From JBHIKY01 sp042139015 (lineage in GTDB: Bacteria; Bacillota; Bacilli; Bacillales; Marinococcaceae): 64,000 nucleotides of DNA. The notes under the pieces are model-generated. The model saw only the letters and a program-made list of their open reading frames with translations. It was not told the origin of the DNA and made no database searches. Both the position numbers and the translations under genes were made by a program. Shown here piece by piece: positions 50,444 through 59,684 of the stretch. Position 1 is the stretch's first letter. Each line of letters starts with the position of its first letter. The DNA is taken from assembly GCF_042139015.1 (NCBI RefSeq), contig NZ_JBHIKY010000011.1:62001-126000 (forward strand), in the 5' to 3' direction.

Positions 50444-51439
50444 TTATTTTCGCAATAGGAAACTCTCTTCACTTTTGTGAATAATAAGGAATGGTACAGC
50501 TTGATTATAATAATAAGACGGGCCTGTCCTCCCTGACACCGTTACAAACAGACCCTCTTTAAGTCCGATTTCGAGAAGTCTGCTCTTCAGACTATCCATG
50601 CTCTGCTGCATCGCCTGCACGGCTCCTTCCCCTTCTGCTAAAAAAATAAATTCCAGGTCCTTTGAACTAGCAGCCGCCTTCCGGCTGCTGTGCTGACATA
50701 AATATTGGAATACCTCCGCCTGAATCAGAGAGATTTCTTTCTTATTGCCATTAAATATAATCTGAGAACTGCCGGATTCGACGAATAAAATAATGGTATC
50801 CTCCGCGGCCAGATGAAGCCTGCACTCTTCTTTATCTCCCTGCCTGAACGATAATTCAGAAATAAAGCTGTACTGATTCTTTTGTAAAAAAATTTCATTA
50901 CGGCGGATAATATCAGTAAGAGCGGCATCGTGACTTCCTGTTGTTTCTAAAATTTTATCAGCGTTGTTCTGTGCTTTTTCTGCAAGGAGACAAGCGCTGT
51001 TACTTAAATAAAGATGGGCGAACTGATGCTGTGTTTTTGTAAGCTTATAAGGCTTTTCATGAACTGTCTGCTGAAATGTGATGGCATTCTGAAAATGAAT
51101 AATACCTTCAAAATAGCTTTTGGATTGATAGGCCTGCTGTCCAAGCAGAAAATGGACGAGTGGATTTTCCCGTTCAAATCGAAGCGCTCGTCTTAACATA
51201 TCCGGCCGATTTTCATTTTGCAGATGTACTCCATAAAATGACAGGGAGGTTATCAGCCTTTTCTTATAATTTATTAAATCGGCTTCACTAGCTTTTTCTT
51301 CATCCTGAACCATTCTCCTATAAATCTCCTCAAGTACAGAAATTGCAAGTGACATGTCACTCTCATCATCAAGCATGGAAAATTGAAGCTCCTGCTCCAA
51401 CGCCAGCAGCTCCTCCATCGTTTTCTTTTTCAGCCACAT
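50444..51439 (-). CDS. Unknown protein with TPR-like helices and possible winged-helix end
   Basis: The 331-residue soluble protein starts with about 200 residues of helices resembling TPR repeats (LVHFLLGQQAYQSKSYFEGI, HLYLSNSACLLAEKAQNNAD). The C-terminal 110 residues (SLIQAEVFQYLCQHSSRKAA, AMQQSMDSLKSRLLEIGL, SGRTGPSYYYN) could be a winged helix of OmpR type, but this is uncertain. It lies 15 bases downstream of a gene for a one-helix membrane protein on the same strand and convergent to the pgs operon. No family is recognised. Confidence 0.6.
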   Translation of the reverse strand: MWLKKKTMEELLALEQELQFSMLDDESDMSLAISVLEEIYRRMVQDEEKASEADLINYKKRLITSLSFYGVHLQNENRPDMLRRALRFERENPLVHFLLGQQAYQSKSYFEGIIHFQNAITFQQTVHEKPYKLTKTQHQFAHLYLSNSACLLAEKAQNNADKILETTGSHDAALTDIIRRNEIFLQKNQYSFISELSFRQGDKEECRLHLAAEDTIILFVESGSSQIIFNGNKKEISLIQAEVFQYLCQHSSRKAAASSKDLEFIFLAEGEGAVQAMQQSMDSLKSRLLEIGLKEGLFVTVSGRTGPSYYYNQAVPFLIIHKSEESFLLRK

Positions 51440-51454
51440 CGTATCTTCCCTCCA

Positions 51455-51982
51455 TTAATCATTATGAACCTCCTCTGTAATTTCTTTCATTCGTGCTTCA
51501 ATACGTTCAATCGACTGTGTCATTATCTTATCTATACCCATAATCTCCGCATATAACGTATAATTTGCTTCATTTGTTGTGTATCTGGAAAATGTCTGAA
51601 TATTTACGAGGTTCATATAAATATCTTCAAATAGTTCATGTCGTTCAATCAGTGTAAGGGGCTCAAGTTCACGGAGATAATAGCGCTTTGCTTCATTAAT
51701 TACTTCATTCAGGGCGTAATATCTTCTCTCATTTTTCGAAAAATCATTGTCTCTGAGATCCACTTCCTTCGCAAGTTGAAGGGCTGCTTTGATTCGTGGG
51801 GTATAATAGAGGATAAAATTTCTTTTAAATCCTTTTGTTTCCACTTTCATTCGATCCCGCTGCTCCTTTGTATAAAGCCAGACTGAAATAACTCCTGCCA
51901 GCAAAGTACCGATAAACGCACCAAGAACTGTGCTGAACACCTGTACCCACGCATCCGCTGAAACATCGCTCCAAAAACTCAT
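51455..51982 (-). CDS. Unknown membrane-anchored protein
   Basis: The 175-residue protein has one N-terminal membrane helix (VFSTVLGAFIGTLLAGVISV) followed by a charged helical domain (KEQRDRMKVETKGFKRNFIL, ERRYYALNEVINEAKRYYL). GGGGGGCAGATC precedes the ATG at 51982, and the longer frame to 52039 is rejected. No family is recognised. It is probably cotranscribed with the TPR-like gene. Confidence 0.6.
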   Translation of the reverse strand: MSFWSDVSADAWVQVFSTVLGAFIGTLLAGVISVWLYTKEQRDRMKVETKGFKRNFILYYTPRIKAALQLAKEVDLRDNDFSKNERRYYALNEVINEAKRYYLRELEPLTLIERHELFEDIYMNLVNIQTFSRYTTNEANYTLYAEIMGIDKIMTQSIERIEARMKEITEEVHND

Positions 51983-52133
51983 GATCTGCCCCCCTTCTTT
52001 TCCACTGTATGTGGGGCAGGAACGTGAAATGAGTTGCAATCATTCTCCGTTTTTTTTACAATAGACTATTGTAAGAGAGCTCTATATGCCTATATGGAAT
52101 ATATCTTGCAAATATATGAAATAGGTGATGAAA

Positions 52134-53096
52134 ATGGAAAAGTATCAAGTACTGCTTTATTATAACTATGTCCGCATCGAGGACCCGGAGGAGTTTGCCT
52201 CTGAGCATCTTCGCTACTGTAAGGAACTTGGGCTGAAGGGCAGGATTCTCGTGGCAGAGGAAGGCATTAACGGCACAGTTTCCGGGACCATTGAACAGAC
52301 TACTCAGTATATGAAGAATCTGACGGCAGATGCCCGTTTTGCCGATACAGAATTTAAGATTGATGAGTCAGCCGGCCATGCTTTTAAGAAAATGCATGTG
52401 CGACCGCGTGAGGAAGTTGTCTCCCTAAAGCTTGACGAGGATATAGATCCGAATGAACTTACCGGCGAATACTTGGATCCAAAGGCATTTAAGGAAGCGA
52501 TGGAACGTGAGGACACCATCATTCTTGACGCACGAAATGATTATGAATACGATCTCGGCCATTTCCGGGGTGCCATCCGCCCGGATATTCACAACTTCCG
52601 GGAGCTGCCTGACTGGCTCCAGAAAAATAAAGATAAATTTGAAGGAAAAAAAGTGTTAACTTACTGCACCGGCGGCATCCGCTGCGAGAAATTTTCCGGC
52701 TTTTTAAAAAGAGAAGGGTTCGAAGATGTAGCACAGCTGCATGGAGGTATTGTCACGTACGGAAAAGATGAGGACGTGAAAGGAGAGCTGTGGGATGGCA
52801 AATGCTATGTGTTCGACGAGCGCATAAGTGTCCCAATCAATCGAGTTGATCATGTAATCGTTGGCAGGGATCACTTCGACGGCACACCATGTGAACGTTA
52901 TGTCAACTGTGCGAGTCCAGAATGTAACAAGCAGATTCTCTGTTCCATAGAAAATGAGCATAAGTACATGCGTGGCTGCACACACGAATGCCGGCTCGAT
53001 CCGGATAACCGTTACGTTATTGAGCACAATCTCAGTGATGAGGACCGCAAAGTGAGGCTGAACCAAATCGAAGAAGACCTGGCCCAAAAAATTTAA
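52134..53096 (+). CDS. trhO: tRNA uridine(34) hydroxylase TrhO (rhodanese-like)
   Basis: The 320-residue protein has an N-terminal UPF0176 domain (LRYCKELGLKGRILVAEEG, INGTVSGT), a rhodanese domain (LDARNDYEYDLGHFRGA, LTYCTGGIRCEKFSGFLK with the catalytic cysteine) and a C-terminal Cys-rich end (YVNCASPECNKQILC, GCTHEC) that may bind zinc. It hydroxylates uridine 34 of certain tRNAs in an oxygen-dependent way. AGGTGAT precedes the ATG at 52134. Confidence 0.93.
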   Translation: MEKYQVLLYYNYVRIEDPEEFASEHLRYCKELGLKGRILVAEEGINGTVSGTIEQTTQYMKNLTADARFADTEFKIDESAGHAFKKMHVRPREEVVSLKLDEDIDPNELTGEYLDPKAFKEAMEREDTIILDARNDYEYDLGHFRGAIRPDIHNFRELPDWLQKNKDKFEGKKVLTYCTGGIRCEKFSGFLKREGFEDVAQLHGGIVTYGKDEDVKGELWDGKCYVFDERISVPINRVDHVIVGRDHFDGTPCERYVNCASPECNKQILCSIENEHKYMRGCTHECRLDPDNRYVIEHNLSDEDRKVRLNQIEEDLAQKI

Positions 53097-53112
53097 ATAT
53101 ATGTTTAGCAGA

Positions 53113-53145
53113 ACAGGAGCCTGACTAAACCAGGCCCTGTTTTTA
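53113..53145 (+). terminator. Intrinsic terminator after trhO
   Basis: CAGGAGCCTG and CAGGCCCTG form an imperfect stem followed by TTTTTA. Confidence 0.7.
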
Positions 53146-53146
53146 C

Positions 53147-53168
53147 TAATAACGGAACCAGTGTCCGT
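53147..53168. repeat. Single module of the dispersed element (copy E)
   Basis: AATAACGGAACCAGTGTCCG contains the same CGGA-N7-TCCG core as the other modules. No partner at the expected spacing was found. Confidence 0.5.
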
Positions 53169-53273
53169 GCAGCCTGCAATTGCTTTTCCCGCAGGCTTGT
53201 TATGCTAGATGATCGGGAAGAACATTGTGAGAAACGGTATGTCAGCATTGGCGTCTCTCCCATTATTCAATTT

Positions 53274-54374
53274 TTAAATAGCACCAGCAGCAGTGGTCTG
53301 TGGTAACGAACGATATGCCGGGAAAAACCCGCTGTCAGCCGGCTGTTTATAATGCTCCTCCCATTGGTTCACGAGCTTATCATATACCTGCTGGTTGTGA
53401 ATTTTTTTGCCGATGAAAAAGTCTCTGGGCTTTTGCTGAGAAAAACGGTGCTTAAATGTAAACAAGGAATCTCTTCCACTGTGACCTCCGCCGAGGTGAA
53501 AAGTATGACAGCCGCTCCGTTTTCCCCACAACCCACATTCATGCAGTAAAAATACATTTGATCCGATATGAATATACGATTGATCCGAGCAGCCGAGGTG
53601 ATAATGAAGACAGTCATTTTCATACAGGCAAATTGCCGCGGCTATCATTTTTTCCTCTGCATAAACGCCGCAAAGCACCGCCTTGCTGCCCATATCTGCC
53701 ATCAGGTTTTTGACATAGTCCAGTGAGAAATACGAATAGGAAGAAGCCTGTAATTTATCCATCGTCTGCGTATAGAGGCTGTAAAAATTTTCGGCCTTCT
53801 TCACAGCTTCTTTTCCCTGGTAAGTATGGAACTCCAGTCCATGTTTCTCAGCTTTCCGAAGATTTCTGCGGTGATTTTTATGATAGTCCGCCATAAGCTC
53901 CTCCTGGGTTTTCGTCAGATCTACTGCGACGGTTTCTCTGTCATTACTCACGTCCAGATCGTTTTCTACAAAATGATAATTTTCCAGCAGAGGATGAAAA
54001 CGGACAAATTCACTTACGATTTTTTCCTCCTCACAGAATGTTCCAAACTCGAGCCTGAACGCTTTGATTACTTCCGGTGAATGACTATCTGTCAACGGGC
54101 CTCCATACCCGTACGGAATCGTAATAATATCATAATAATGACCGAGACTTCCTTGTTCCCCTAAAAACTTCAGCTCCCCAAGCCTTTTTTTTAAGAAACT
54201 GTAATAAACCTTCTGGCCGGCGGGAGCTGTATAGACGAAAAGCTGCGGTTCTCCATCCCCGAGCCTGCGATATAAATCACTATAGGAATGCAGGTAAAAT
54301 ACGTCAGTGACTGCCGCCTGTTCAAGAACTTCCTCCCACCACTTTTTATTTGAATAAGGTATCACTTCATACAA
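53274..54374 (-). CDS. FemAB-like aminoacyl/acyl transferase (GNAT-fold)
   Basis: The 366-residue protein has the FemAB-type core: TKTQEELMADYHKNHRRNLR, where a basic helix follows, FYSLYTQTMDKLQASSYSYF and FHLGGGHSGRDSLFTFKHRF (a GG-GRDSLFxFK-type motif). FemAB proteins transfer amino acids from tRNA, or acyl groups, to cell-wall intermediates. Here it ends a polysaccharide cluster and overlaps the ATP-grasp gene by eight bases. It may attach an amino acid to a surface glycan. Confidence 0.8.
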   Translation of the reverse strand: MYEVIPYSNKKWWEEVLEQAAVTDVFYLHSYSDLYRRLGDGEPQLFVYTAPAGQKVYYSFLKKRLGELKFLGEQGSLGHYYDIITIPYGYGGPLTDSHSPEVIKAFRLEFGTFCEEEKIVSEFVRFHPLLENYHFVENDLDVSNDRETVAVDLTKTQEELMADYHKNHRRNLRKAEKHGLEFHTYQGKEAVKKAENFYSLYTQTMDKLQASSYSYFSLDYVKNLMADMGSKAVLCGVYAEEKMIAAAICLYENDCLHYHLGCSDQSYIHIGSNVFLLHECGLWGKRSGCHTFHLGGGHSGRDSLFTFKHRFSQQKPRDFFIGKKIHNQQVYDKLVNQWEEHYKQPADSGFFPAYRSLPQTTAAGAI

Positions 54375-55359
54375 TGCTCCGTCCTCCCAGTACTTTATTT
54401 TTCAAAAGCATTACGTTATCAAATTTCACCATCGTCGTTCCTGCTTCATAGCTGTTTAACGCCTGGGCATTAGCAAATCCATTCAAATTATTAATGATAT
54501 TTCTCACAAAATTCTGTCCCGCTTCATGGGCATGTAGATAGCCGCCGCCAAATCTGGGGTTAATTTCAGAAATCAGCCAGCCGTTTTCTGTACGAAAGCA
54601 GTCAATATCAATCGGTCCGGCAGGCTGCAGTACATCGATGAGTCTTTCTATTACAGAGAGGAGCGCAGGGTCCTTCAGGCTTACGGATCTGTCGGTTTCC
54701 CCTGTCCTCATTAAAACCTTCTTTTTACAAAAAATGTGAGTCGCTTTCTTGGAAATCATGTCCGCATAGCAGTCAATTCCTATTTCATCACCGGCCATAA
54801 AGGGCTGAATAATATAATTCTCATTTTTATGAAGCAGCTGCCTTACGTCCTGGAGAGATTCAAGCTTCTGTACTCCCGTACTCGCACTTCCATTTTTCGG
54901 CTTTGCAAACAGCGGGAACGATATTGTGCCGCTGTCCAATGCTTTTGCGGTATCTTCCATGCATATAAATGTCGGAACCGCAGGTAAATCATTCATGATT
55001 AAAAATTGATAGGTTAAATACTTGTCAAAGCAAATGTCTACAACTTCTCTGCTGGAGACCACCGGCGTAATCAGCTTCTTTAGAAAAACATCCTTGTATC
55101 CGGCCAGCAGGGAAAGCTCCGGATCAATAAGGGAAAGTATCCCTGTAATTTCGTGTTTTTTACAAATTGCCTCCAGATGTGGAAGATAGGAGGGATGATC
55201 AATACGCGGAACCACTTCTGCACGGTCAGCATGCACAAGCGCTGGAGCTGTTGAATCACAGTCTGCCGCCACCACAATGCCGCCAATGTTATTTAACTCT
55301 TCTTTAAAATATTCAGTCAGCTTAACGCGTCGGCCGGCACTACACAATAATAGGTTCAT
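54367..55359 (-). CDS. ATP-grasp ligase
   Basis: The 330-residue protein begins MNLLLCSAGRRVKLTEYFKE (PylC/carbamoyl-phosphate-synthase-like N-terminal fold). It has KPKNGSASTGVQKL (ATP-grasp lysine region), EIGIDCYADM and LISEINPRFGGGYLHAHEAG (metal and phosphate ligands). Such enzymes join a carboxylate to an amine. The chosen ATG at 55359 is preceded by AGGGGGAT; the longer frame to 55476 lies in the upstream gene. It is coupled to the decarboxylase 28 bases upstream and the FemAB-like gene downstream. Confidence 0.88.
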   Translation of the reverse strand: MNLLLCSAGRRVKLTEYFKEELNNIGGIVVAADCDSTAPALVHADRAEVVPRIDHPSYLPHLEAICKKHEITGILSLIDPELSLLAGYKDVFLKKLITPVVSSREVVDICFDKYLTYQFLIMNDLPAVPTFICMEDTAKALDSGTISFPLFAKPKNGSASTGVQKLESLQDVRQLLHKNENYIIQPFMAGDEIGIDCYADMISKKATHIFCKKKVLMRTGETDRSVSLKDPALLSVIERLIDVLQPAGPIDIDCFRTENGWLISEINPRFGGGYLHAHEAGQNFVRNIINNLNGFANAQALNSYEAGTTMVKFDNVMLLKNKVLGGRSIV

Positions 55360-55387
55360 TTTTGATCCCCCTCGTATATTACATTTT

Positions 55388-56692
55388 TCAAAAGCAGTAG
55401 AGCTCCTCATTGAAAAATTGTGAGATTTTCTCTTTGTGGCGTGCGATTTTCCAACCAGCTTCCTCGACTGCCACAATGGCCGGACGTTCTTTTATAAATG
55501 GCGGATTAAATACGATGCTGTACGCACCGACGTTTTCAAAAGCGATATAATCACCCGGCCGGGGCAGTGAACTGCTGACATCATGGGCTAGATAGTCTTT
55601 TTCCATACAAGTGTATCCGACGATATCAAATAGGGATTGTGGCTGGTTGGAGACACCTTCCTCCGGCCGAATGATTGTCATTGGCAGGTTATTTCTGTGC
55701 ATTGTGGGTTTTACGTTGTGTACACTGCCGTCAACCAGGACGAAATGCCGGTTTCGTACATTTTTTGTGTCGATCACTTTAGCGTAGAAAAGAAATGTAT
55801 TGGCGACAAGCGATATACCTGGCTCGATTATTAACGCCGGCCTCGCGGGTAAACCTCCGTACTCCCTCTGCATGACTGCACACACTGCAGCAGCATATTC
55901 CTCAAAGGAGGGAGCTTCAATTTCAAACGAAGCTGGGAGTTCCCCATAAAAGCCGCCTCCAATGTCTATATAATCAGGAGTTTCTGCGAGAAGCTGTTTC
56001 GCAAGACTGCATAGTTTTTTTGTTATACGTTGATACGTACGAATAGCTCTTTTTCGTGTTGAAAAATGACCGTGAAGTCCGGAAATCTTGAGGTTCGGCA
56101 GCGATTGCAGCTCAGAAACAGCACGTTTTAGATCGCCATTTTCAACACAAAGACCGAAGCGGCTCCGTTCATAGCCCTCTTGAAGAACGCTCTCTCCCCC
56201 GTCCGAAAGATCAAAGTTCACACGGAGGCCTACCCTGCACTCCCGCAAAGGATTGCTTTCGCAGAAGGATTTAATATATTCAATTTCGTAAAACGAATCG
56301 ATATTTAAAATGCTTTCGTTCATAAGAGCGGTCTCAATGTCATTTTCGGATTTCAGCGGCCCGTTAAAGATAATTTTTTTCGGATTGACACCAATTTTTA
56401 CAGCTAAATCGTACTCGAGTCTTGATACCACCTCAGCGTAAGCTCCTAGACTGGACAGCTCCCGGCAGAGCAGCGGTAGATAATTTGTTTTATAGGAGTA
56501 TCCGATAATTAAAGGTTCGTAACGGCTTTTGAAAGCCCGCTCCATTTTACTGTAATTTCCGCGCAGCTTTTTCAGATCGAGCGCATAAAAGGAATCACCG
56601 CAGCTTTTTACTATCTCCTCGATTGTTTCGCAGCTTAATGTTTCAGTTTTTTTAGTACTCTGCTTTTCTTTTCTTACCGCAAATGAATTCAC
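55388..56692 (-). CDS. PLP-dependent amino acid decarboxylase (LysA/NspC type, fold III)
   Basis: The 434-residue protein has an alanine-racemase-type barrel: GYSYKTNYLPLLCREL with the PLP lysine, YAEVVSRLEYDLAVKIG, IIFNGPLKSENDIETA, ISGLHGHFST, DIGGGFYGELP, IEPGISLVANTF and GDYIAFENVGAYSIVF. Family members decarboxylate diaminopimelate, ornithine, arginine or carboxynorspermidine. It is far from lysine genes and next to an ATP-grasp ligase, which suggests it prepares an amino compound for joining to something else. The length is normal. Confidence 0.9.
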   Translation of the reverse strand: MNSFAVRKEKQSTKKTETLSCETIEEIVKSCGDSFYALDLKKLRGNYSKMERAFKSRYEPLIIGYSYKTNYLPLLCRELSSLGAYAEVVSRLEYDLAVKIGVNPKKIIFNGPLKSENDIETALMNESILNIDSFYEIEYIKSFCESNPLRECRVGLRVNFDLSDGGESVLQEGYERSRFGLCVENGDLKRAVSELQSLPNLKISGLHGHFSTRKRAIRTYQRITKKLCSLAKQLLAETPDYIDIGGGFYGELPASFEIEAPSFEEYAAAVCAVMQREYGGLPARPALIIEPGISLVANTFLFYAKVIDTKNVRNRHFVLVDGSVHNVKPTMHRNNLPMTIIRPEEGVSNQPQSLFDIVGYTCMEKDYLAHDVSSSLPRPGDYIAFENVGAYSIVFNPPFIKERPAIVAVEEAGWKIARHKEKISQFFNEELYCF

Positions 56693-56854
56693 GCTGGTGT
56701 CCCTCCCTCGTTTTTGTTCTTAATAAAAAACAACATCAGCAAAAAAATAACGCTCTTGCTGTAGTTCTATATATAGAGTAATACAATGCATTAAAACGAA
56801 CATCAACTTTTCTCATTCTTAGTAGACAAAACCTTTCTGACAAACTCCGGTCTT

Positions 56855-57952
56855 TCAGCTTTTTACATCTCCAGGCTGTTTCAGGCTTCTGGCCGATTTA
56901 ATAGCCGGGATTTTTACCCTGTGGTATAGCCGGCTTTTTAGATACGTCGTCATTGGCTTTTCGACCCATAGATAGACAAGATTACCTGAGAGCACCGTTA
57001 TTACAATGATCGTGACCATGGACCAGAAATAACCAAGTCCCTGAATAAGGGACGACTCGGCAAATAGAAATATATACAGCTGCAAAAACGGCATGTGTGT
57101 AATAAATACGGAGTATGAGGCGTCGCCCTGAAAGGAGAGCGCTGCCGGAATGCTTTTTTGTTTCTTTTCATTCAAAGCAAGCCCGAGGATCAACATCATC
57201 GAAAAAAGACAATGAAATTGTGCTTCGTACATCGGTATGAATCCATAAATGTTGTTGATCCATATGCCAATAAATCCTCCAATTCCCGTGATAATGTAAA
57301 ATGGCGCATAACGAAGATTATAGTTCAGGTACACATATGCAATAAAGCATCCTGCAAAAATCTCAAGATTGCTGAAGCTTAATACGAAATTGCCCCAGTC
57401 CCTTCCAAACACCTCCTGCAAGGAGATGAAAAAAGTGAGAATCCCCCAGCAGGCAACGATAGGAATAAAAATACAAGGCTTATAAATAATGAAAGCGGCA
57501 AGAACATAAAAGAACCCAATATGATTCAGTGACCACGCTGCCGATAAAACAGGTGGAGCCACAGCTGGATCAATCGGAAGAAGGAGCATCGATTTTACAA
57601 TGACTTCGATTGTGTAAAAATTCTCCGTCCCCCTGAAAAGAAATGCGCCAGCCAGTACAAGCAGCGTAAATACCCAATAAATCGGATAAATCTTAATCAC
57701 ACGCTTTACTAGAAACTCACTTGCCTTGCCTGGGGTTCCTATATAATGGTGGTAGACGTAATAAATCATGAAGCCTGTCACGACAAAGAAAAAGTCAACC
57801 CCTCCCGTCCGGTCCCATACCCCCATATTGAACCAGTCATAGGTAAATCTTTCGTAAAATTGAATATTGATATGGCCGATCAGCACTAGAATAATACCGA
57901 CTGCTCTTGCTACCTGCACCAATAACAGGCGCTGCCCGCTTTTTTTCCTCAT
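56855..57952 (-). CDS. Acyltransferase 3 family membrane protein
   Basis: The 365-residue protein has about ten helices. Early motifs are VARAVGIILVLIGHINIQF (acyltransferase-3 histidine) and TGGVDFFFVVTGFMIYYVYH (GVDxFFVxSGF-type). These enzymes transfer acetyl or succinyl groups from cytosolic donors to sugars outside the membrane. It is the next gene downstream of the GINT1-like protein in the second polysaccharide cluster. The ATG at 57952 is ten bases after AAAAGG; two GTGs just upstream are less likely. Confidence 0.9.
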   Translation of the reverse strand: MRKKSGQRLLLVQVARAVGIILVLIGHINIQFYERFTYDWFNMGVWDRTGGVDFFFVVTGFMIYYVYHHYIGTPGKASEFLVKRVIKIYPIYWVFTLLVLAGAFLFRGTENFYTIEVIVKSMLLLPIDPAVAPPVLSAAWSLNHIGFFYVLAAFIIYKPCIFIPIVACWGILTFFISLQEVFGRDWGNFVLSFSNLEIFAGCFIAYVYLNYNLRYAPFYIITGIGGFIGIWINNIYGFIPMYEAQFHCLFSMMLILGLALNEKKQKSIPAALSFQGDASYSVFITHMPFLQLYIFLFAESSLIQGLGYFWSMVTIIVITVLSGNLVYLWVEKPMTTYLKSRLYHRVKIPAIKSARSLKQPGDVKS

Positions 57953-57991
57953 TCTTTTCACCACCTTTTCTCTTTTTTAGCTGCTTCTGCT

Positions 57992-59668
57992 TTATTCTGC
58001 CCGCTGCGGAAGCGGGTTCTGCGATTTTACCGGAAGAAATTTATACAGTTTTTTGTATAGATGTGAAAAGTGGTAGTCAAAGCGCTTGCCGTCCACAATT
58101 GTCACATCTCCTATTTTTGCTATTGTGTGAAGACCGTCTGGATAAGCACTATCCGGACGCGGGTGAATAAATGAAGCTGGTGTTTCTATGAAGCTTGTCG
58201 GTGTCAGTTTTTCGATCTGATTTACTACTACTCTTCCGCCGTACGTCCGCGAGCAATCCTGCGCCGGGCGGTACAGCTTTTCTTTAAATATAAATGGGGT
58301 GCCGGCAGGTCTGCTGGAGCGGCTGTCAATTTTAACTGGATTGCACGAATGTGGAAGCCATTCTCCTAACAGATCGTCTGAATAATAAATATGAAGGTCA
58401 TTGTTTTGACTCTGCGCACTTTCAAATGCTTTTGTACAGAAGAGCCACCACCTGCCTTCGTACTGAATCAGGCTCGAGTCCACCCCTGGAAAATTATTAA
58501 GCAGTGTCTTTTCTTTGAGCCATTTTTCACCCTCAGCATCCAGTCGATACAGTGCCACCTCTCTTTCCTCGGAGGTTTCAGGAACACAATAGATTTCATT
58601 TTCATGTTCAACCACGTAAGGATAAGACATATGAGTAGGCAGACGGATCACTGAAGATGTGACCGCGGCATCCTTTTTATTCACATTACTCAGATAAAGA
58701 TTAACCTGCGAAATGTAGCCTTTTACTACTTTATAATCGAGCTCCTCCATCAATATTTGAGTTCTGCCGTCCCTCTGGTAACCGAAAGGATCCGCATAGT
58801 AAACATTTCCATCATGAACGATCCATTGAATTTTCGGCGCTGCATCCGAAATTACCTCATTAATCGGCTGATCTATAATCCCGATATTCCAATATTCATA
58901 GCGAAATAGCTTATTGAATAAGCTTATTGTTTTTCTTTTCAGTAACCGTCCAATGAGGGTAAGAGTCTGCCGGGCATCAGGCTCTGCTAAAGCTTCGGCA
59001 GGCTCTCGCTGCAACGGCGCCTGAACGGTCTCTGCATTACCCGATGTAAGCTCCACGCATACGTATGCCGGCCATTTCACGACAGATGAATAGACCAGTT
59101 CCTTTGCAGCTGCAAGAGAATCCGCCGCTGTTGCAAAGCAGCCTTTCTTTAACGTTTTCGGTGTGGATGAATCGTCTGTTTCTTGAATTAGAGAAGCACA
59201 AATAACGGGGTCGTGATTGTATAACTCCCAGAAAAATGCAGGTCCTTTACTGATTCGGGGGAAATCATGAAAAGTAAAACGCCACACACCGTGTCTAACC
59301 GAGTTCAGGATAAATCCGGAAGCTTTGGATTCACTCAAATTTAAAATAAAGTCGAGCTCCGTTTTCTGCAGCAGTTCAGCTGCTTCAGTGCTGCTTCCTT
59401 GATAGCTGCAGACAGGCAGATGCTTCAATAGCGAACCGTTGTTTATACACTCCAGGCTCTTCACAAATTTATTGATAATAGTGCTGTAAATCTGAAAAAA
59501 TGTTTTAGGATGGATTGCCTGGTCTTGTTTATCAACTAAGATGACAAGACAGAGCTCAAGCTGTTTCATCTCAGTTAAATGTTTAATACTTTCTACCTTC
59601 CATCTCGCCAATGTAAAGCTGTCGATCATCACCGCAAAGCGTTGAGATTTCTTCATTTCCGACACCAT
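57992..59668 (-). CDS. GINT1-like glycosyltransferase-associated protein with beta-propeller
   Basis: The 558-residue protein has two parts. The first 250 residues resemble a formyltransferase-like/Rossmann region (ESKASGFILNSVRHGVWRFT, DFPRISKGPAFFWELYNHDP). The second is a beta-propeller of the glucosamine inositolphosphorylceramide transferase 1 type (YADPFGYQRDGRTQILMEEL, SYPYVVEHENEIYCVPETSE, RPAQDCSRTYGGRVVVNQIE). Such proteins occur in bacterial polysaccharide loci. Their exact role there is unclear. The start lies behind GGGGAGGGG. Confidence 0.75.
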   Translation of the reverse strand: MVSEMKKSQRFAVMIDSFTLARWKVESIKHLTEMKQLELCLVILVDKQDQAIHPKTFFQIYSTIINKFVKSLECINNGSLLKHLPVCSYQGSSTEAAELLQKTELDFILNLSESKASGFILNSVRHGVWRFTFHDFPRISKGPAFFWELYNHDPVICASLIQETDDSSTPKTLKKGCFATAADSLAAAKELVYSSVVKWPAYVCVELTSGNAETVQAPLQREPAEALAEPDARQTLTLIGRLLKRKTISLFNKLFRYEYWNIGIIDQPINEVISDAAPKIQWIVHDGNVYYADPFGYQRDGRTQILMEELDYKVVKGYISQVNLYLSNVNKKDAAVTSSVIRLPTHMSYPYVVEHENEIYCVPETSEEREVALYRLDAEGEKWLKEKTLLNNFPGVDSSLIQYEGRWWLFCTKAFESAQSQNNDLHIYYSDDLLGEWLPHSCNPVKIDSRSSRPAGTPFIFKEKLYRPAQDCSRTYGGRVVVNQIEKLTPTSFIETPASFIHPRPDSAYPDGLHTIAKIGDVTIVDGKRFDYHFSHLYKKLYKFLPVKSQNPLPQRAE

Positions 59669-59684
59669 CTCCCCCCTCCCCTTC

